DNA of 64,000 nucleotides from assembly GCA_019117285.1 (NCBI GenBank), contig DXAA01000003.1, forward strand, positions 53,243 through 117,242, written 5' to 3'. The translations under genes and the position numbers were made by a program. The DNA comes from Candidatus Limosilactobacillus intestinigallinarum. GTDB taxonomy: Bacteria; Bacillota; Bacilli; Lactobacillales; Lactobacillaceae. The stretch's first letter is position 1, and every line of letters begins with the position of its first letter. The notes under the pieces are model-generated. The model searched no databases, was not told the DNA's origin, and saw only the letters and a program-made list of their open reading frames with translations. Positions 8,801 through 16,692 of the stretch are shown here, in pieces.

Positions 8801-11800
8801 GACCAGCTTCGTGTTAGCCACGTAGCCATTCAGGGTTGGTACCGTGACATCTTGGTAGGTGTCACTGGTCTTATCCCAGGCCCCAGTGGTTGTCTTGCCA
8901 GTGGTTTCGTTCGTTACATCTGGTGTCCGGTTGAAGGTAATGGTCTGAACATTGTCTGGCAGAACCGTCTTGCCGGCCGCGTCGATGAAGTGAACGGTCT
9001 GCTTGATGTTGACGGTCTGGGCGTTCTTAGCCACCATGTTGTCCTTAACATAGTAGACATCCACCATCAGGTCACCAGAGTTGTAATCAAAGGTAACACC
9101 CTTCACGTTGGTGCCGTCAGCCTGGTCAGCTGGTGTGATCAGGGCAACATGTTCACCATCGATGGCTGGTGACGTAACTGCTGGCAGGCTTTCCTTGTCT
9201 GGAACCCAGTCCAGATGACCGATACCAGTGATCTTACCGTCCTTGTTGACGGAAACTAATTGGTGGGTGACTTTGTCGAAGTAGCCGGTGCCAACAAAGT
9301 TCATCGCGTCAGTCTTGTTGCCGACCAACTTGCCATCGGCGTTGATGTAGTTAATCGTCCGGGTAACCTTCCGCAGGAGATTCTCCCTCCCGTAGTTGTA
9401 GTCTGGCTGTGGCTGATTTGGCGTAACCGGCACAACCGTGTGGGTGAAGTGGATCGTGTAGGTCCGACCATCGTACTTCAGGTTCTGACCTTTGGTTGGG
9501 TCATTGACCAGCTGGTAACCACGGTTCTCGTAGTTCTGAATGGTGCTTGTGGTGTTGTAGTTGGCACTCTCACCCTCATTGCCGGCAAAGTGGTCAGCCT
9601 GGAGGGTGGTCCCATTAACATCATCAACGTAATCGACCGTCAGGTTCTTGATGTTGACGATTGGCGTGTAAACCACCGTCTCAATGTCATCGGGAGTCGT
9701 TGGCGTGATGCCCTTGACCTCCGGAACGCTCTCTTGGGATACCGTGTAGCCACTGATCTGCTTCGACGGTACGGCACCGAACGTGTTGTTCTGGTTGGTA
9801 TTCCAATTATCCGTGTTGGTTACCAGATCATGGCTCCCGGTGAAGGTAACGGTCTGAACCTGGTCACTGACCCCGGTCATCGGCGTCCCATCACTCTTGA
9901 TGTAACGGATGGTCCGCTTGACGGTCCGGTTCAGCGGTGTCGTGGCGTGGTTCAGGTAAATGTAGTAGACGTTGCCACGGTTGTTGTTGGCCTTGTCCGT
10001 GTAAGTGTAGGTCCTGTTGAAGCGGTAGGCGTTGGCTTCTTGGTTAAGCTTGCTTGCCGGCTGGTATTGGTAGTGAGCCGTGTAGACATAGTGGTTCAGA
10101 ATCGTTTCAGGGTCTTGACCGGCTGGGAAGCTGAAGTTGGAACCATAGTGACCCTTGTTGGTCTGCTTAGTCTCCAGGAGCTTGTAGCCGTTTGGTCCCT
10201 TGGCATCCTTGGTATCAGCGTCAAGAAATTGGACCTCACCCTGCTCGTCATCCCCTTGGTAGAAGACGTAGACGTTGCCAATTTGGTTCCGTTGTCCGGG
10301 ATAGGTAACTTCTATTTGGCCATTTTTTACATTATTCGGTGTTACGAACACGTCATTGCTTCCCTTAGTAATCGTGTGACCATTACCAAGTTGAGCTACG
10401 TTACCATTAACAGCTACTAAGTGATAGTGGGCAAAGTTTGATACATTAAGAGTTTGTTTAGTGTTCGGATCAGCATAACTAGTCTTACTAGTCAACTCCT
10501 TAGCCATTGGCAACCCTGTGTCAATGTTAAGATAATGAACATTGATACCGGCTTGATCAGTTATTGTTGACTTCGGAAGTGCTGGTGAAGCCTGATAAGA
10601 TGACCCCACGTTATTTCCTTGAGCATCTAGGGCTTGGATCTGTGCTGCGATATCTGGTGAGGCTTTAGTAGAATCGGTAACAGTTAAAGTTACCTGTGGT
10701 GTAACTAAAAATGCAGTGTTTTGTAACGCCCCACCATAGAATTTCTTAGTGTTAGCAAAAGCCTTTTGCGGGTCCTTATCTAAGGCAACCGTTTCAAGTG
10801 TTTTAGCACCAAAGTCAAAATTATCTTTGCTAAATTTAAGATCTGCATTAGGAATATGGAAAACTACTAAGTAAGACCCATCCTTCTTCTGGAAAGAATA
10901 TTCAACACCGGTAAAATTATCCTTATCCATCTGTGCAATAGTTAAGTCATTAGCAACTTGTTTAGGTGTGTAACCTATATCACCAACCTCAACGTTTTCG
11001 TCCCTTAATACACCATTACCGTCAACGCCAAAAAGAAATTTACATACAGCCGCTGCACTTAATTTAAGGCCGTATTTAGACTCAGGATCATCGACTCGCT
11101 CCAGCTGCCCAGTCTTAGTTACAGCATTAATTCGATAGAAAAACTTTTGGGTAGCCAAATTAACAGCACCTTTTTCCCCATGACTATTTACTAAGTCATT
11201 AAGAACTGATGCATTAGGGATTACTCGATTATAAGTGTAGTCATCTAAGCTAACCGTATTATGAGTAGCTACGTTAGCATAGTAATTTTCATGCATCGGA
11301 TAAGCTGGAAATGTATCTCGAGAGAAATTAAAGTTGTACTTACGTGGCTTACTATTAGCACCGGCAAATGTAACTGTTTCAGAATAAGGAAATTTTCCAG
11401 TTGCCAATGGTAAAAAAGTATCCTTAGGTGTTTGATAATTAAGTATCATGCCTGAAGCATTATCACCATTAGAAAATGTATTAAAGTGTCCAGTAACTTT
11501 ACCAATTAGTTGGGAATCTTCGGTAACCTTAATACCAAAAACCTGCTGACCATTATTATCAGGTAAGGTTAAAAATAAATTACCAAGAAGAGCACCATTA
11601 TCTAATTTTATTGGAGTCTCCCGGAGACTTAAAGGAACAACTTTACCATTAGAACTAGTATTAGTAATAGTTGCTAAGTTAATGGTATCTCCTTTTTTCA
11701 GCTCGCTGGCATCCTTAACGGTAAAGTTTCCTTGTACCTCGTACCCTACCCAGCTAGCAATAGTTATTTGGTTGTTCTCTGGAAGATCAGCAGTACTGTT

Positions 11801-12361
11801 TGCAGGTGATAGCTTAACTTCGCTCTGATCTGCCCAATACGTCTTTGCCTGAGTCTGATCATTGCTAGCCAGTGATTGATTAATTGCCGGTGTATTAGCA
11901 GCCGTAGTAGAACTCTTAACGTTCAATTGACTAGTAGCTTGATCCGCAGGTGCATTACTGGCCGCAGATGAACTAGCCAGCGTCGTCGTAGAGCTGCTGG
12001 TTGCCGGATTTTGACTTACTGCATTATTGGCCGATTGAGCGACTGTTGCAGACTGCGGCGTTGTGCTCGCAACTGCTGACTGAGGTGCTACGGACTGACT
12101 AGATGCCGTGGAAGCGCTGGCCTTCAGTACCGTCGTGTTCCCACTCTCAGCTGGGCTGACCGTTGCAACTTGGCCGCCATTATCAGCTGGTGCCGTGGCG
12201 GGTGCGGCCGTGTCCGCGTGGGCTACCGTGTTACCACCTAAATAAAAAGTCGTCCCCAACAGGACGGAGGTAACCCCGATGCCGAGCTTCCGCAGGCTCC
12301 AATGCTGGGCTTTGTCCGCCTGCAAAACATCTTTTAGATAACGATTATTCTTCGAAACCAT
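5801..12361 (-). CDS. Giant serine-rich-repeat mucus-binding adhesin, cut by an in-frame stop before its anchor
   Basis: A 2186-residue surface adhesin. The N-terminus is a YSIRK-type signal (WSLRKLGIGVTSVLLG at about 20-35, cleavage near VAHAD). It is followed by a Ser/Thr/Ala-rich stretch (about 50-165), a non-repetitive module (about 170-690) encoded by unusually AT-rich DNA, mucus-binding (Mub/MucBP-like) domains (about 690-1350, with motifs such as RTINYI and GYxxxxD spacing), roughly 40 copies of an 11-residue SQGSQGSNSQQ unit (about 1350-1800), another Mub-type domain (about 1810-2030), a Gly/Asn/Thr-rich wall-spanning region and LPQTG near residue 2177. The stop then comes five codons after LPQTG, before the membrane helix, so the product would be secreted rather than anchored. 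The ATG at 12361 follows GAGGGGAG at good spacing. The serine-rich block is the expected target of GtfA/GtfB encoded just downstream. Confidence 0.88.
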   Translation of the reverse strand: MVSKNNRYLKDVLQADKAQHWSLRKLGIGVTSVLLGTTFYLGGNTVAHADTAAPATAPADNGGQVATVSPAESGNTTVLKASASTASSQSVAPQSAVASTTPQSATVAQSANNAVSQNPATSSSTTTLASSSAASNAPADQATSQLNVKSSTTAANTPAINQSLASNDQTQAKTYWADQSEVKLSPANSTADLPENNQITIASWVGYEVQGNFTVKDASELKKGDTINLATITNTSSNGKVVPLSLRETPIKLDNGALLGNLFLTLPDNNGQQVFGIKVTEDSQLIGKVTGHFNTFSNGDNASGMILNYQTPKDTFLPLATGKFPYSETVTFAGANSKPRKYNFNFSRDTFPAYPMHENYYANVATHNTVSLDDYTYNRVIPNASVLNDLVNSHGEKGAVNLATQKFFYRINAVTKTGQLERVDDPESKYGLKLSAAAVCKFLFGVDGNGVLRDENVEVGDIGYTPKQVANDLTIAQMDKDNFTGVEYSFQKKDGSYLVVFHIPNADLKFSKDNFDFGAKTLETVALDKDPQKAFANTKKFYGGALQNTAFLVTPQVTLTVTDSTKASPDIAAQIQALDAQGNNVGSSYQASPALPKSTITDQAGINVHYLNIDTGLPMAKELTSKTSYADPNTKQTLNVSNFAHYHLVAVNGNVAQLGNGHTITKGSNDVFVTPNNVKNGQIEVTYPGQRNQIGNVYVFYQGDDEQGEVQFLDADTKDAKGPNGYKLLETKQTNKGHYGSNFSFPAGQDPETILNHYVYTAHYQYQPASKLNQEANAYRFNRTYTYTDKANNNRGNVYYIYLNHATTPLNRTVKRTIRYIKSDGTPMTGVSDQVQTVTFTGSHDLVTNTDNWNTNQNNTFGAVPSKQISGYTVSQESVPEVKGITPTTPDDIETVVYTPIVNIKNLTVDYVDDVNGTTLQADHFAGNEGESANYNTTSTIQNYENRGYQLVNDPTKGQNLKYDGRTYTIHFTHTVVPVTPNQPQPDYNYGRENLLRKVTRTINYINADGKLVGNKTDAMNFVGTGYFDKVTHQLVSVNKDGKITGIGHLDWVPDKESLPAVTSPAIDGEHVALITPADQADGTNVKGVTFDYNSGDLMVDVYYVKDNMVAKNAQTVNIKQTVHFIDAAGKTVLPDNVQTITFNRTPDVTNETTGKTTTGAWDKTSDTYQDVTVPTLNGYVANTKLVKGQTVTHDSKDVVVTVVYQPTGKIVPVDQHGNPIKGAATPQYPTDPTDPTKVVPNEAIPAVPGYRPADGQSTTVTPTDPIQNTDVRYTNEQVAVISYVDANTGKQLATSGPIYGESNSPIAYSTKGELVVLGAQGYRVISDDFDTKAPQMFDHDVYTQQNYTILLSNSQGSQGSQGSNSQQSQSSQGSNSQQSQGSQGSNSQQSQGSQGSNSQQSQGSQGSNSQQSQTSQGSNSQQSQGSQGSNSQQSQGSQGSNSQQSQGSQGSNSQQSQGSQGSNSQQSQGSQGSNSQQSQGSQGSNSQQSQGSQGSNSQQSQGSQDSNSQQSQGSQGSNSQQSQGSQGSNSQQSQGSQGSNSQQSQGSQGSNSQQSQGSQGSNSQQSQGSQGSNSQQSQSSQGSNSQQSQGSQGSNSQQSQGSQGSNSQQSQGSQGSNSQQSQTSQGSNSQQSQGSQGSNSQQSQGSQGSNSQQSQGSQGSNSQQSQGSQGSNSQQSQGSQGSNSQQSQGSQGSNSQQSQGSQGSNSQQSQGSQGSNSQQSQGSQGSQQSQGSQGSNSQQSQGSQGSNSQQSQGSQGSNSQQSQGSQGSNSQQSQTSQGLQGSNSQQSQGSQGSNSQQSQGSQVTPNDGQTTITITYTDQDNGGQPVKTVTVNGKPGTKLGYDPTTDEKTLEDQGYVIVKNNIPNDTTFNSDPNKNSYTITVKHGTAEYGPNDQHQAGTPINPADPNGAKWPAKDTYSKSYTATVHFTDPNGNKIADDNVQTSNWTRTVKVDKVTGQVLNPDAAWMPDIKRYQDVKVPVVDGYYATQKTIAGQPAVQQNIENTVEYHKLGRVIPVDANGKPITGATTPTYRNDPNDPTKALSPQLPTIPGYTATTDQATPTNPGTDTYVTYTKNTDNAGNSKGSNGNGGSTDNSGIANGGDNGMTNSDQDFTGNNADLNNGGPTTTGYGAETAGTPGGLATASYTGGNGHSGQVVTTGSRAVNNGTTTNAAGSNSTLPQTGNDDAA
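6954..8305 (-). repeat. 33-bp tandem repeat array encoding SQGSQGSNSQQ units
   Basis: About 40 tandem 33-bp units encode the serine-rich stalk of the adhesin. Most units differ only at synonymous positions; rare protein variants are SQSSQ, SQTSQ and SQDSN. One unit near 7160-7200 is shortened. The same variant pattern recurs at a distance of 627 bp (19 units), showing that a large block was duplicated inside the array. Confidence 0.93.
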
Positions 12362-12500
12362 TTTGCATTTCTCCCCTCTGCAAGACTCGAACGGTCGTGC
12401 TCCCCCGCCACATCACCGAGTTAGTAGGGCCATTTCTCATATTCAATCTATCAAATAAGCTATAAATTGTTTTATAACTTTCAATCTTCATTTTAGAAAA
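12362..12500 (-). promoter_or_regulatory. AT-rich 5' region of the adhesin gene, promoter not resolved
   Basis: This stretch must hold the adhesin promoter. On the minus strand TTGAAA (near 12477-12482) and several TATA-like hexamers (TATAAA, TATAGC) occur, but none has a clear 16-18 base spacing. The Shine-Dalgarno GAGGGGAG lies about 9 bases before the ATG. A run of 14 A (T on the transcribed strand) sits immediately upstream at 12497-12510. Confidence 0.4.
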
Positions 12501-12540
12501 AAAAAAAAAATAGCAACTTTTTTCGTTACTATTTTTTTAA
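12497..12540 (-). terminator. Hairpin followed by a 14-base T run, upstream of the adhesin
   Basis: On the minus strand AATAGTAAC and GTTGCTATT pair (one mismatch) around a GAAAAAA loop and are followed by 14 T. This is a strong intrinsic terminator shape. It would stop transcripts from the asd side before the adhesin promoter. The homopolymer could also be hypervariable in length. Confidence 0.6.
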
Positions 12541-12680
12541 TAAGTTACCCTTGATTAAACAGTAAAGGTCCGGCAAATGGTTAAGTGACGCTGGTTTCCA
12601 CCCCGCTCTTAGTCGACAACTGGCAGGAAAAATACTTTAGAACACATGATTTTTTTATCATATATAAGCAATTTGGCTAT
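12541..12680. other. Intergenic stretch between two terminators, no gene seen
   Basis: No convincing protein-coding frame. It contains a short hairpin ATGAT/ATCAT around a T run (about 12647-12662) and lies between the asd terminator and the hairpin preceding the adhesin. An independent small RNA is possible, but no clear promoter is visible. Confidence 0.4.
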
Positions 12681-12716
12681 AAAAAAGTCCCTTCCGATTT
12701 TGGAAGAGACTATTTT
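12681..12716 (-). terminator. Intrinsic terminator of the lysA-asd operon
   Basis: On the minus strand AGTCTCTTCC and GGAAGGGACT form a 10-bp stem (one G-T) with loop AAAATC followed by TTTTTTA, directly after the asd stop codon. Confidence 0.9.
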
Positions 12717-12720
12717 TCGT

Positions 12721-13779
12721 TTAAAGCAGGCCATCCTTGACCAGGCACTCGGCGTTCTCGACCGTGTTCCAGGCGGCCCCCTTCAGGAGGTTATCGGCGA
12801 CCACCCACATGTTGAAGGAACCCGGGTTCTCCGCGTCCGCCCGCAGCCGGCCGACGAAGGTGTCGCGCTTGCCGACGGCGTTCAGCGGTTGCGGATAGAT
12901 CTGGTGGGCCGGATCATCCTGGAGAACGACGCCCGGGGCCCCCTGCAGGGCTTCCCGGAGCTGGTCGACGGTGACGGTCGGGTCATCGACCGTGAAGTAG
13001 ACCGATTCCCCATGGGCGATCGGCACGGGCACCCGGACACAAGTGGCGGTGACCTTGATGTCCTTGGCGTTCATATCGTTGAGCATGATCTTCTTGGTCT
13101 CGTGGATCATCTTCCATTCCTCGTGGGAGTAGCCATCGTCCTCGAAGATGTCAATCTGCGGCAGGAGGTTGAAGGCCAGCGGGTAGTGCTTCTTGTCCCC
13201 CTTGGTCGGCAGGATCTGGGCATCCCCCTGAATGTCCTTGCCATCCAGGTAGTCCTGGGCCTCCTGCTTCAGTTCGTTTAAGGCGGACTGCCCGGCCCCG
13301 GACGCCGCCTGGTAGGTGGAGACGATTACCTGCTTGAGGCCGAACGCCTTGCGGATCGGCTCCAGGGCAACGACCATCTGAATCGTTGAGCAGTTCGGGT
13401 TGGCGACGATCCCGTGATGGTGCTTCAGGGCGTCCTCGTTCACCTCAGGAACCACCAGCGGCACGTCCGGTTCCATCCGGAAGGCGCTGGTGTTGTCGAC
13501 ACAGACCGCCCCGCGCTTGACGGCCTCGGGCAGGAGCTTTTTAGAGACGCTGCCCCCGGCGGAGGAGAGGACCAGGTCAATCCCGTTAAAGGAGTCCGTG
13601 GTGGCCTCTTCGACCGTGATCGGCTGCCCCTTAAACTGAAGCTGCTTACCGGCGGACCGGCTGGAGGCCAAAAGCTTCAGGCTCTTGACCGGGATGGTGG
13701 ATTGTTCAAGCTGTTGGATCATCCGGGTACCCACCGCACCGGTGGCCCCTAAAATTGCGACATTGTATTCCTTACTCAT
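12721..13779 (-). CDS. asd: Aspartate-semialdehyde dehydrogenase
   Basis: 352 residues, the normal length. The enzyme reduces aspartyl phosphate to aspartate semialdehyde with NADPH, the branch point toward diaminopimelate/lysine and threonine/methionine. [14 protein letters not shown] at the N-terminus is the NADP-binding glycine motif and NPNCSTIQM carries the catalytic Cys; later GxQ and arginine-rich substrate segments are present. It is the last gene of the lysA-dapH-dapL-dapA-dapB-asd operon, 25 bases after dapB, and is followed by a strong terminator, so it should respond to the lysine riboswitch at the operon head. The aspartokinase that makes its substrate is divergently encoded at 19244-20602. 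Confidence 0.96.
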   Translation of the reverse strand: MSKEYNVAILGATGAVGTRMIQQLEQSTIPVKSLKLLASSRSAGKQLQFKGQPITVEEATTDSFNGIDLVLSSAGGSVSKKLLPEAVKRGAVCVDNTSAFRMEPDVPLVVPEVNEDALKHHHGIVANPNCSTIQMVVALEPIRKAFGLKQVIVSTYQAASGAGQSALNELKQEAQDYLDGKDIQGDAQILPTKGDKKHYPLAFNLLPQIDIFEDDGYSHEEWKMIHETKKIMLNDMNAKDIKVTATCVRVPVPIAHGESVYFTVDDPTVTVDQLREALQGAPGVVLQDDPAHQIYPQPLNAVGKRDTFVGRLRADAENPGSFNMWVVADNLLKGAAWNTVENAECLVKDGLL

Positions 13780-13804
13780 ATAACGATTCTTCTTTCTGTC
13801 TGTG

Positions 13805-14584
13805 CTAAAGGATATTCTCGAGGCCGATCACCAACTGGTCCAGCTGGTCGACCTTGTCCAGGGCCACCTTGACCCCGCTCATGAACGACTGGCGGTCAAA
13901 GGAGTCCTGCCGGATGGTCAGGGCCTCGCCGGCACCCCCGAAGAGGACCTGCTCGTGGGCAATGTAGCCGGGCAGGCGGACGGAATGGATCTTGATTCCG
14001 TGATAGTCACCGCCGCGGACCCCGGCCAAGCTCTCCTGCTCATCGGGGTTGGTCTCGTGAGCATTGCGAACCTGGTCGATCAGCTTGGCCGTGCTCAGGG
14101 CGGTCCCGGACGGGGCGTCCTTCTTATCGGCGTGGTGCATCTCAATGATCTCGACGTCCGGGAAGTAGGCCGCCGCCTCCTTGGCAAACTTCATCAAGAG
14201 GACGGCCGACATCCCGAAGTTCGGCGCGATCAGGCCGCCCAACCCCTTCTCTTGGCTGAGTTTGACCAGTTCATCCTCTTGGTCATCGGTCAGGCCGGTC
14301 GTGCCAACGATCGGCCGCATCCCGTGTTGGAGGGCGAACTTGACGTTTTCGTAGACGGCGTCTGGCAGGGTGAAGTCGACCCAGACGTCGGCAACCCCAT
14401 CCTCAATCTCCGCCAGCTGATGGTAGACCTTGACTGATGGGTCCAGGTGGTACTGGGCCGCCTGGTCGGCCGCCAGATGGGGCGCCAGAACGGCGGTCAG
14501 CTGGCAGTTCGGCAGGGCGTTGACCAGGTCAACGGCCTTCTGCCCCATCGCTCCGGCGGCACCAGCAATTAAAACCTTCTTCAT
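13805..14584 (-). CDS. dapB: 4-hydroxy-tetrahydrodipicolinate reductase
   Basis: 259 residues. It reduces the DapA product to tetrahydrodipicolinate with NAD(P)[16 protein letters not shown] at the start is the dinucleotide-binding motif, and [15 protein letters not shown] holds the conserved histidines, the catalytic lysine and the DAPSGTA substrate loop. The ATG at 14584 is preferred to upstream codons because it begins exactly at the nucleotide-binding fold and AGGGTGG precedes it. It follows dapA by 16 bases. The family usually has about 260-270 residues, so the protein is complete. Confidence 0.96.
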   Translation of the reverse strand: MKKVLIAGAAGAMGQKAVDLVNALPNCQLTAVLAPHLAADQAAQYHLDPSVKVYHQLAEIEDGVADVWVDFTLPDAVYENVKFALQHGMRPIVGTTGLTDDQEDELVKLSQEKGLGGLIAPNFGMSAVLLMKFAKEAAAYFPDVEIIEMHHADKKDAPSGTALSTAKLIDQVRNAHETNPDEQESLAGVRGGDYHGIKIHSVRLPGYIAHEQVLFGGAGEALTIRQDSFDRQSFMSGVKVALDKVDQLDQLVIGLENIL

Positions 14585-14600
14585 GCTTGTCACCACCCTT

Positions 14601-15518
14601 TTACAAGTCCAGCGGCAGTTCCTGGGCACTCAGGGAGTTGGCCGGCAGGTCCAGGGCCGCCTCCAAGTTGCGCTTCTCCTCATCATTTAAGGAGAGGATC
14701 GGCAGCCGGCAGCCGCCCGCGGCCAGCCCCTGGGCATTCAGGACCGCCTTGACCGGTGACGGTGACGGGTACATGAAGAGGGCGGCCATCTTTGGCGTCA
14801 GCAGGCGTTGCAGCTGACCGGCCTTCTGGTAGTTACCGGCGTAGAGTTGATCGTACATCTGACGCATCTCCTTGACGTAGCAGTGGGAGGCCACGGAGAT
14901 GACCCCGTTAGCGCCGAGAACGCGGGCGGTCAGGGCCTGGGCGTCCTCACCGGTGAAGATGGCAAAGTCGTCCGCGGCGTGATCGATGATGTACTGCATT
15001 TCCTCCAGGGAGGCACACTGCTTGACCCCGGCGATGTTCGGGTGCTGGGACAGTTCCACGACGGTCTGGGCGTCCATCTTGACCCCGGTCCGGCCCGGAA
15101 TGTTATAGATGATGATCGGGATCTTGACCTCGTCGGCAACGGCGGTGAAGTGGGCGATCATCCCCCGCTGGTTCGGCTTGTTGTACGGTGGAACCACCAC
15201 CAGGGCGTAGTCGATCCCGTCAATGGCAGCGACCTCGTTGGTGAAGTCGATCGTCTCCTGGGTGTTGTTGGACCCGGTCCCGGCAATCACGGGCACCCGG
15301 CCGTCGATGATCTGGCCGAAGTGCTGGTAGAGGGCGATCTTCTCGTCGTGGGAAAGGGTCGGCGTCTCACCGGTGGTCCCACCGATGACGAAGCCGTTGC
15401 TGCCCCCGGCCAGGAGGTGCTCGGTCAACTTCTTGAGGCTGGCAAAGTTGATGTGGTTGTCGCCGTCAAACGGGGTCACGATTGCAGTCAATAAATCAGC
15501 GTCTTGTAATGTTGTCAT
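14601..15518 (-). CDS. dapA: 4-hydroxy-tetrahydrodipicolinate synthase
   Basis: 305 residues of a (beta/alpha)8 barrel aldolase. It condenses pyruvate with aspartate semialdehyde, the first committed step to diaminopimelate. [10 protein letters not shown] is the pyruvate-carboxylate loop, YNIPGRTG carries the catalytic Tyr, and IAGVKQCAS has the Schiff-base Lys. The ATG at 15518 has GGAGG 8 bases upstream; the earlier in-frame start at 15533 would overlap that site. It sits 15 bases after dapL. Gram-positive DapA is often insensitive to lysine feedback, which fits regulation here by riboswitch and aspartokinase (family knowledge). Confidence 0.96.
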   Translation of the reverse strand: MTTLQDADLLTAIVTPFDGDNHINFASLKKLTEHLLAGGSNGFVIGGTTGETPTLSHDEKIALYQHFGQIIDGRVPVIAGTGSNNTQETIDFTNEVAAIDGIDYALVVVPPYNKPNQRGMIAHFTAVADEVKIPIIIYNIPGRTGVKMDAQTVVELSQHPNIAGVKQCASLEEMQYIIDHAADDFAIFTGEDAQALTARVLGANGVISVASHCYVKEMRQMYDQLYAGNYQKAGQLQRLLTPKMAALFMYPSPSPVKAVLNAQGLAAGGCRLPILSLNDEEKRNLEAALDLPANSLSAQELPLDL

Positions 15519-15533
15519 CTTTTCATCCTCCAA

Positions 15534-16682
15534 TTAATTCTCTTGCATCCGGTAGTTCAGGAAACCGGTAATGGCGTCAACACCCTTTTGGATGGCGTCC
15601 TCCTTGGGCGTCAGGGTAGCGGAGTGCAGCTGGGAGTCGTCGTCGACCCCCAGCCAGAACATCGTCCCCGGGAACTGGGCCAGCAGGTAGCCGAAGTCCT
15701 CCCCGGTCATCGCTGGGGCGGTCTCGATGAAGTCAACGGCCGGGTTCTGCTGCATGTAGTCGATGAAGCGCCGGGTCAGGGCCGGGTTGTTCTCGACCGG
15801 CCAGTAGCCGCCCTGGTTGAGCCCCAGGTCGACGTCCAGGCCGAAGCTGGCGGCGATCCCGTCACAGACGGCCTGCAGGCGGTGGTCGATGTGCTCGATC
15901 ATCTCCTGGGTGAGGCCGCGGATCGTCCCCTCAATCCGGGTGTGGCCCGCAATGACGTTGCGGATCGTCCCGCCATGAATCTTACCCAGGGTGATCACCC
16001 CGCTGGCGATCGGGTCGATGCTCCGGGAGATGATCGTCTGGACCTGCATGATCAGGCTGGCCGCCGCGACCACGGTGTCGTTGGCGTCCTGGGGATAGGC
16101 CGCGTGACCGCCCTTCCCGTTGATGTCGATGTTGACCTCGGTCGTCCCAGCGAACAAGGTCCCCATCCGGCAGCCGATCGCCCCGGCAGGTAGGTCGGGG
16201 TTATCGTGGAGGCCGTAGAACTCATCCGGCCGCCACCGACCGCTGAAGATGCCGGCCTCGTAGGCCCGCTTGCCACCGTAATCGCTCTCCTCCGCCGGTT
16301 GGAAGAAGAAGAGCAGGTTGTCCTTGGGTTGGTGGTCACTGAAGTAGCTCAGCACCCCCAGGGCGACGGTCATGTGGATGTCGTGCCCGCAGGCGTGCAT
16401 GACACCCGGGTGGTGGGAGGCAAAGGGCAGGCCCGTCTGCTCTTCCACCGGCAGGGCATCGATGTCGGTCCGGTAGCCGATCGTCCGCGTCGGCTGGCGA
16501 CCGTGGACCAGGACCAGGATCGCCGTCGGCAGCTCCTTCGGCACCCGGATTTCCAGGTTGGCCTGGTCCAATTTTCGGATCACTTCTAATAGGTAGTCAT
16601 GGGTTTGGTATTCGTGCAGGGCCAGCTCCGGAATCTCGTGGAGGTGGCGCCGCACGTGAATCAGTTGTTCTTCCGTTAGCAT
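15534..16682 (-). CDS. dapL: N-acetyldiaminopimelate deacetylase (M20 family)
   Basis: 382 residues of the M20 metallopeptidase/amidohydrolase family. It removes the acetyl group from N-acetyl-LL-diaminopimelate in the acetylase branch of the pathway. HACGHDIHMT and the following QPAEE supply metal ligands and the catalytic glutamate; the dimerisation insert lies in the middle. The start MLTEEQLIHVRRHLHEIPEL at 16682 matches the family N-terminus; the frame stays open further upstream only inside dapH. The position directly after dapH and before dapA separates it from general amino-acid deacetylases of the same family. The aminotransferase of this branch is not in the window. Confidence 0.93.
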   Translation of the reverse strand: MLTEEQLIHVRRHLHEIPELALHEYQTHDYLLEVIRKLDQANLEIRVPKELPTAILVLVHGRQPTRTIGYRTDIDALPVEEQTGLPFASHHPGVMHACGHDIHMTVALGVLSYFSDHQPKDNLLFFFQPAEESDYGGKRAYEAGIFSGRWRPDEFYGLHDNPDLPAGAIGCRMGTLFAGTTEVNIDINGKGGHAAYPQDANDTVVAAASLIMQVQTIISRSIDPIASGVITLGKIHGGTIRNVIAGHTRIEGTIRGLTQEMIEHIDHRLQAVCDGIAASFGLDVDLGLNQGGYWPVENNPALTRRFIDYMQQNPAVDFIETAPAMTGEDFGYLLAQFPGTMFWLGVDDDSQLHSATLTPKEDAIQKGVDAITGFLNYRMQEN

Positions 16683-16692
16683 CTGCTCACCC

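Noticed and set aside
9260-10420. Open frame of 386 codons on the plus strand, antisense to the adhesin
   Set aside because: Complementary to the Mub-type coding region, no start signals, composition dictated by the opposite strand.
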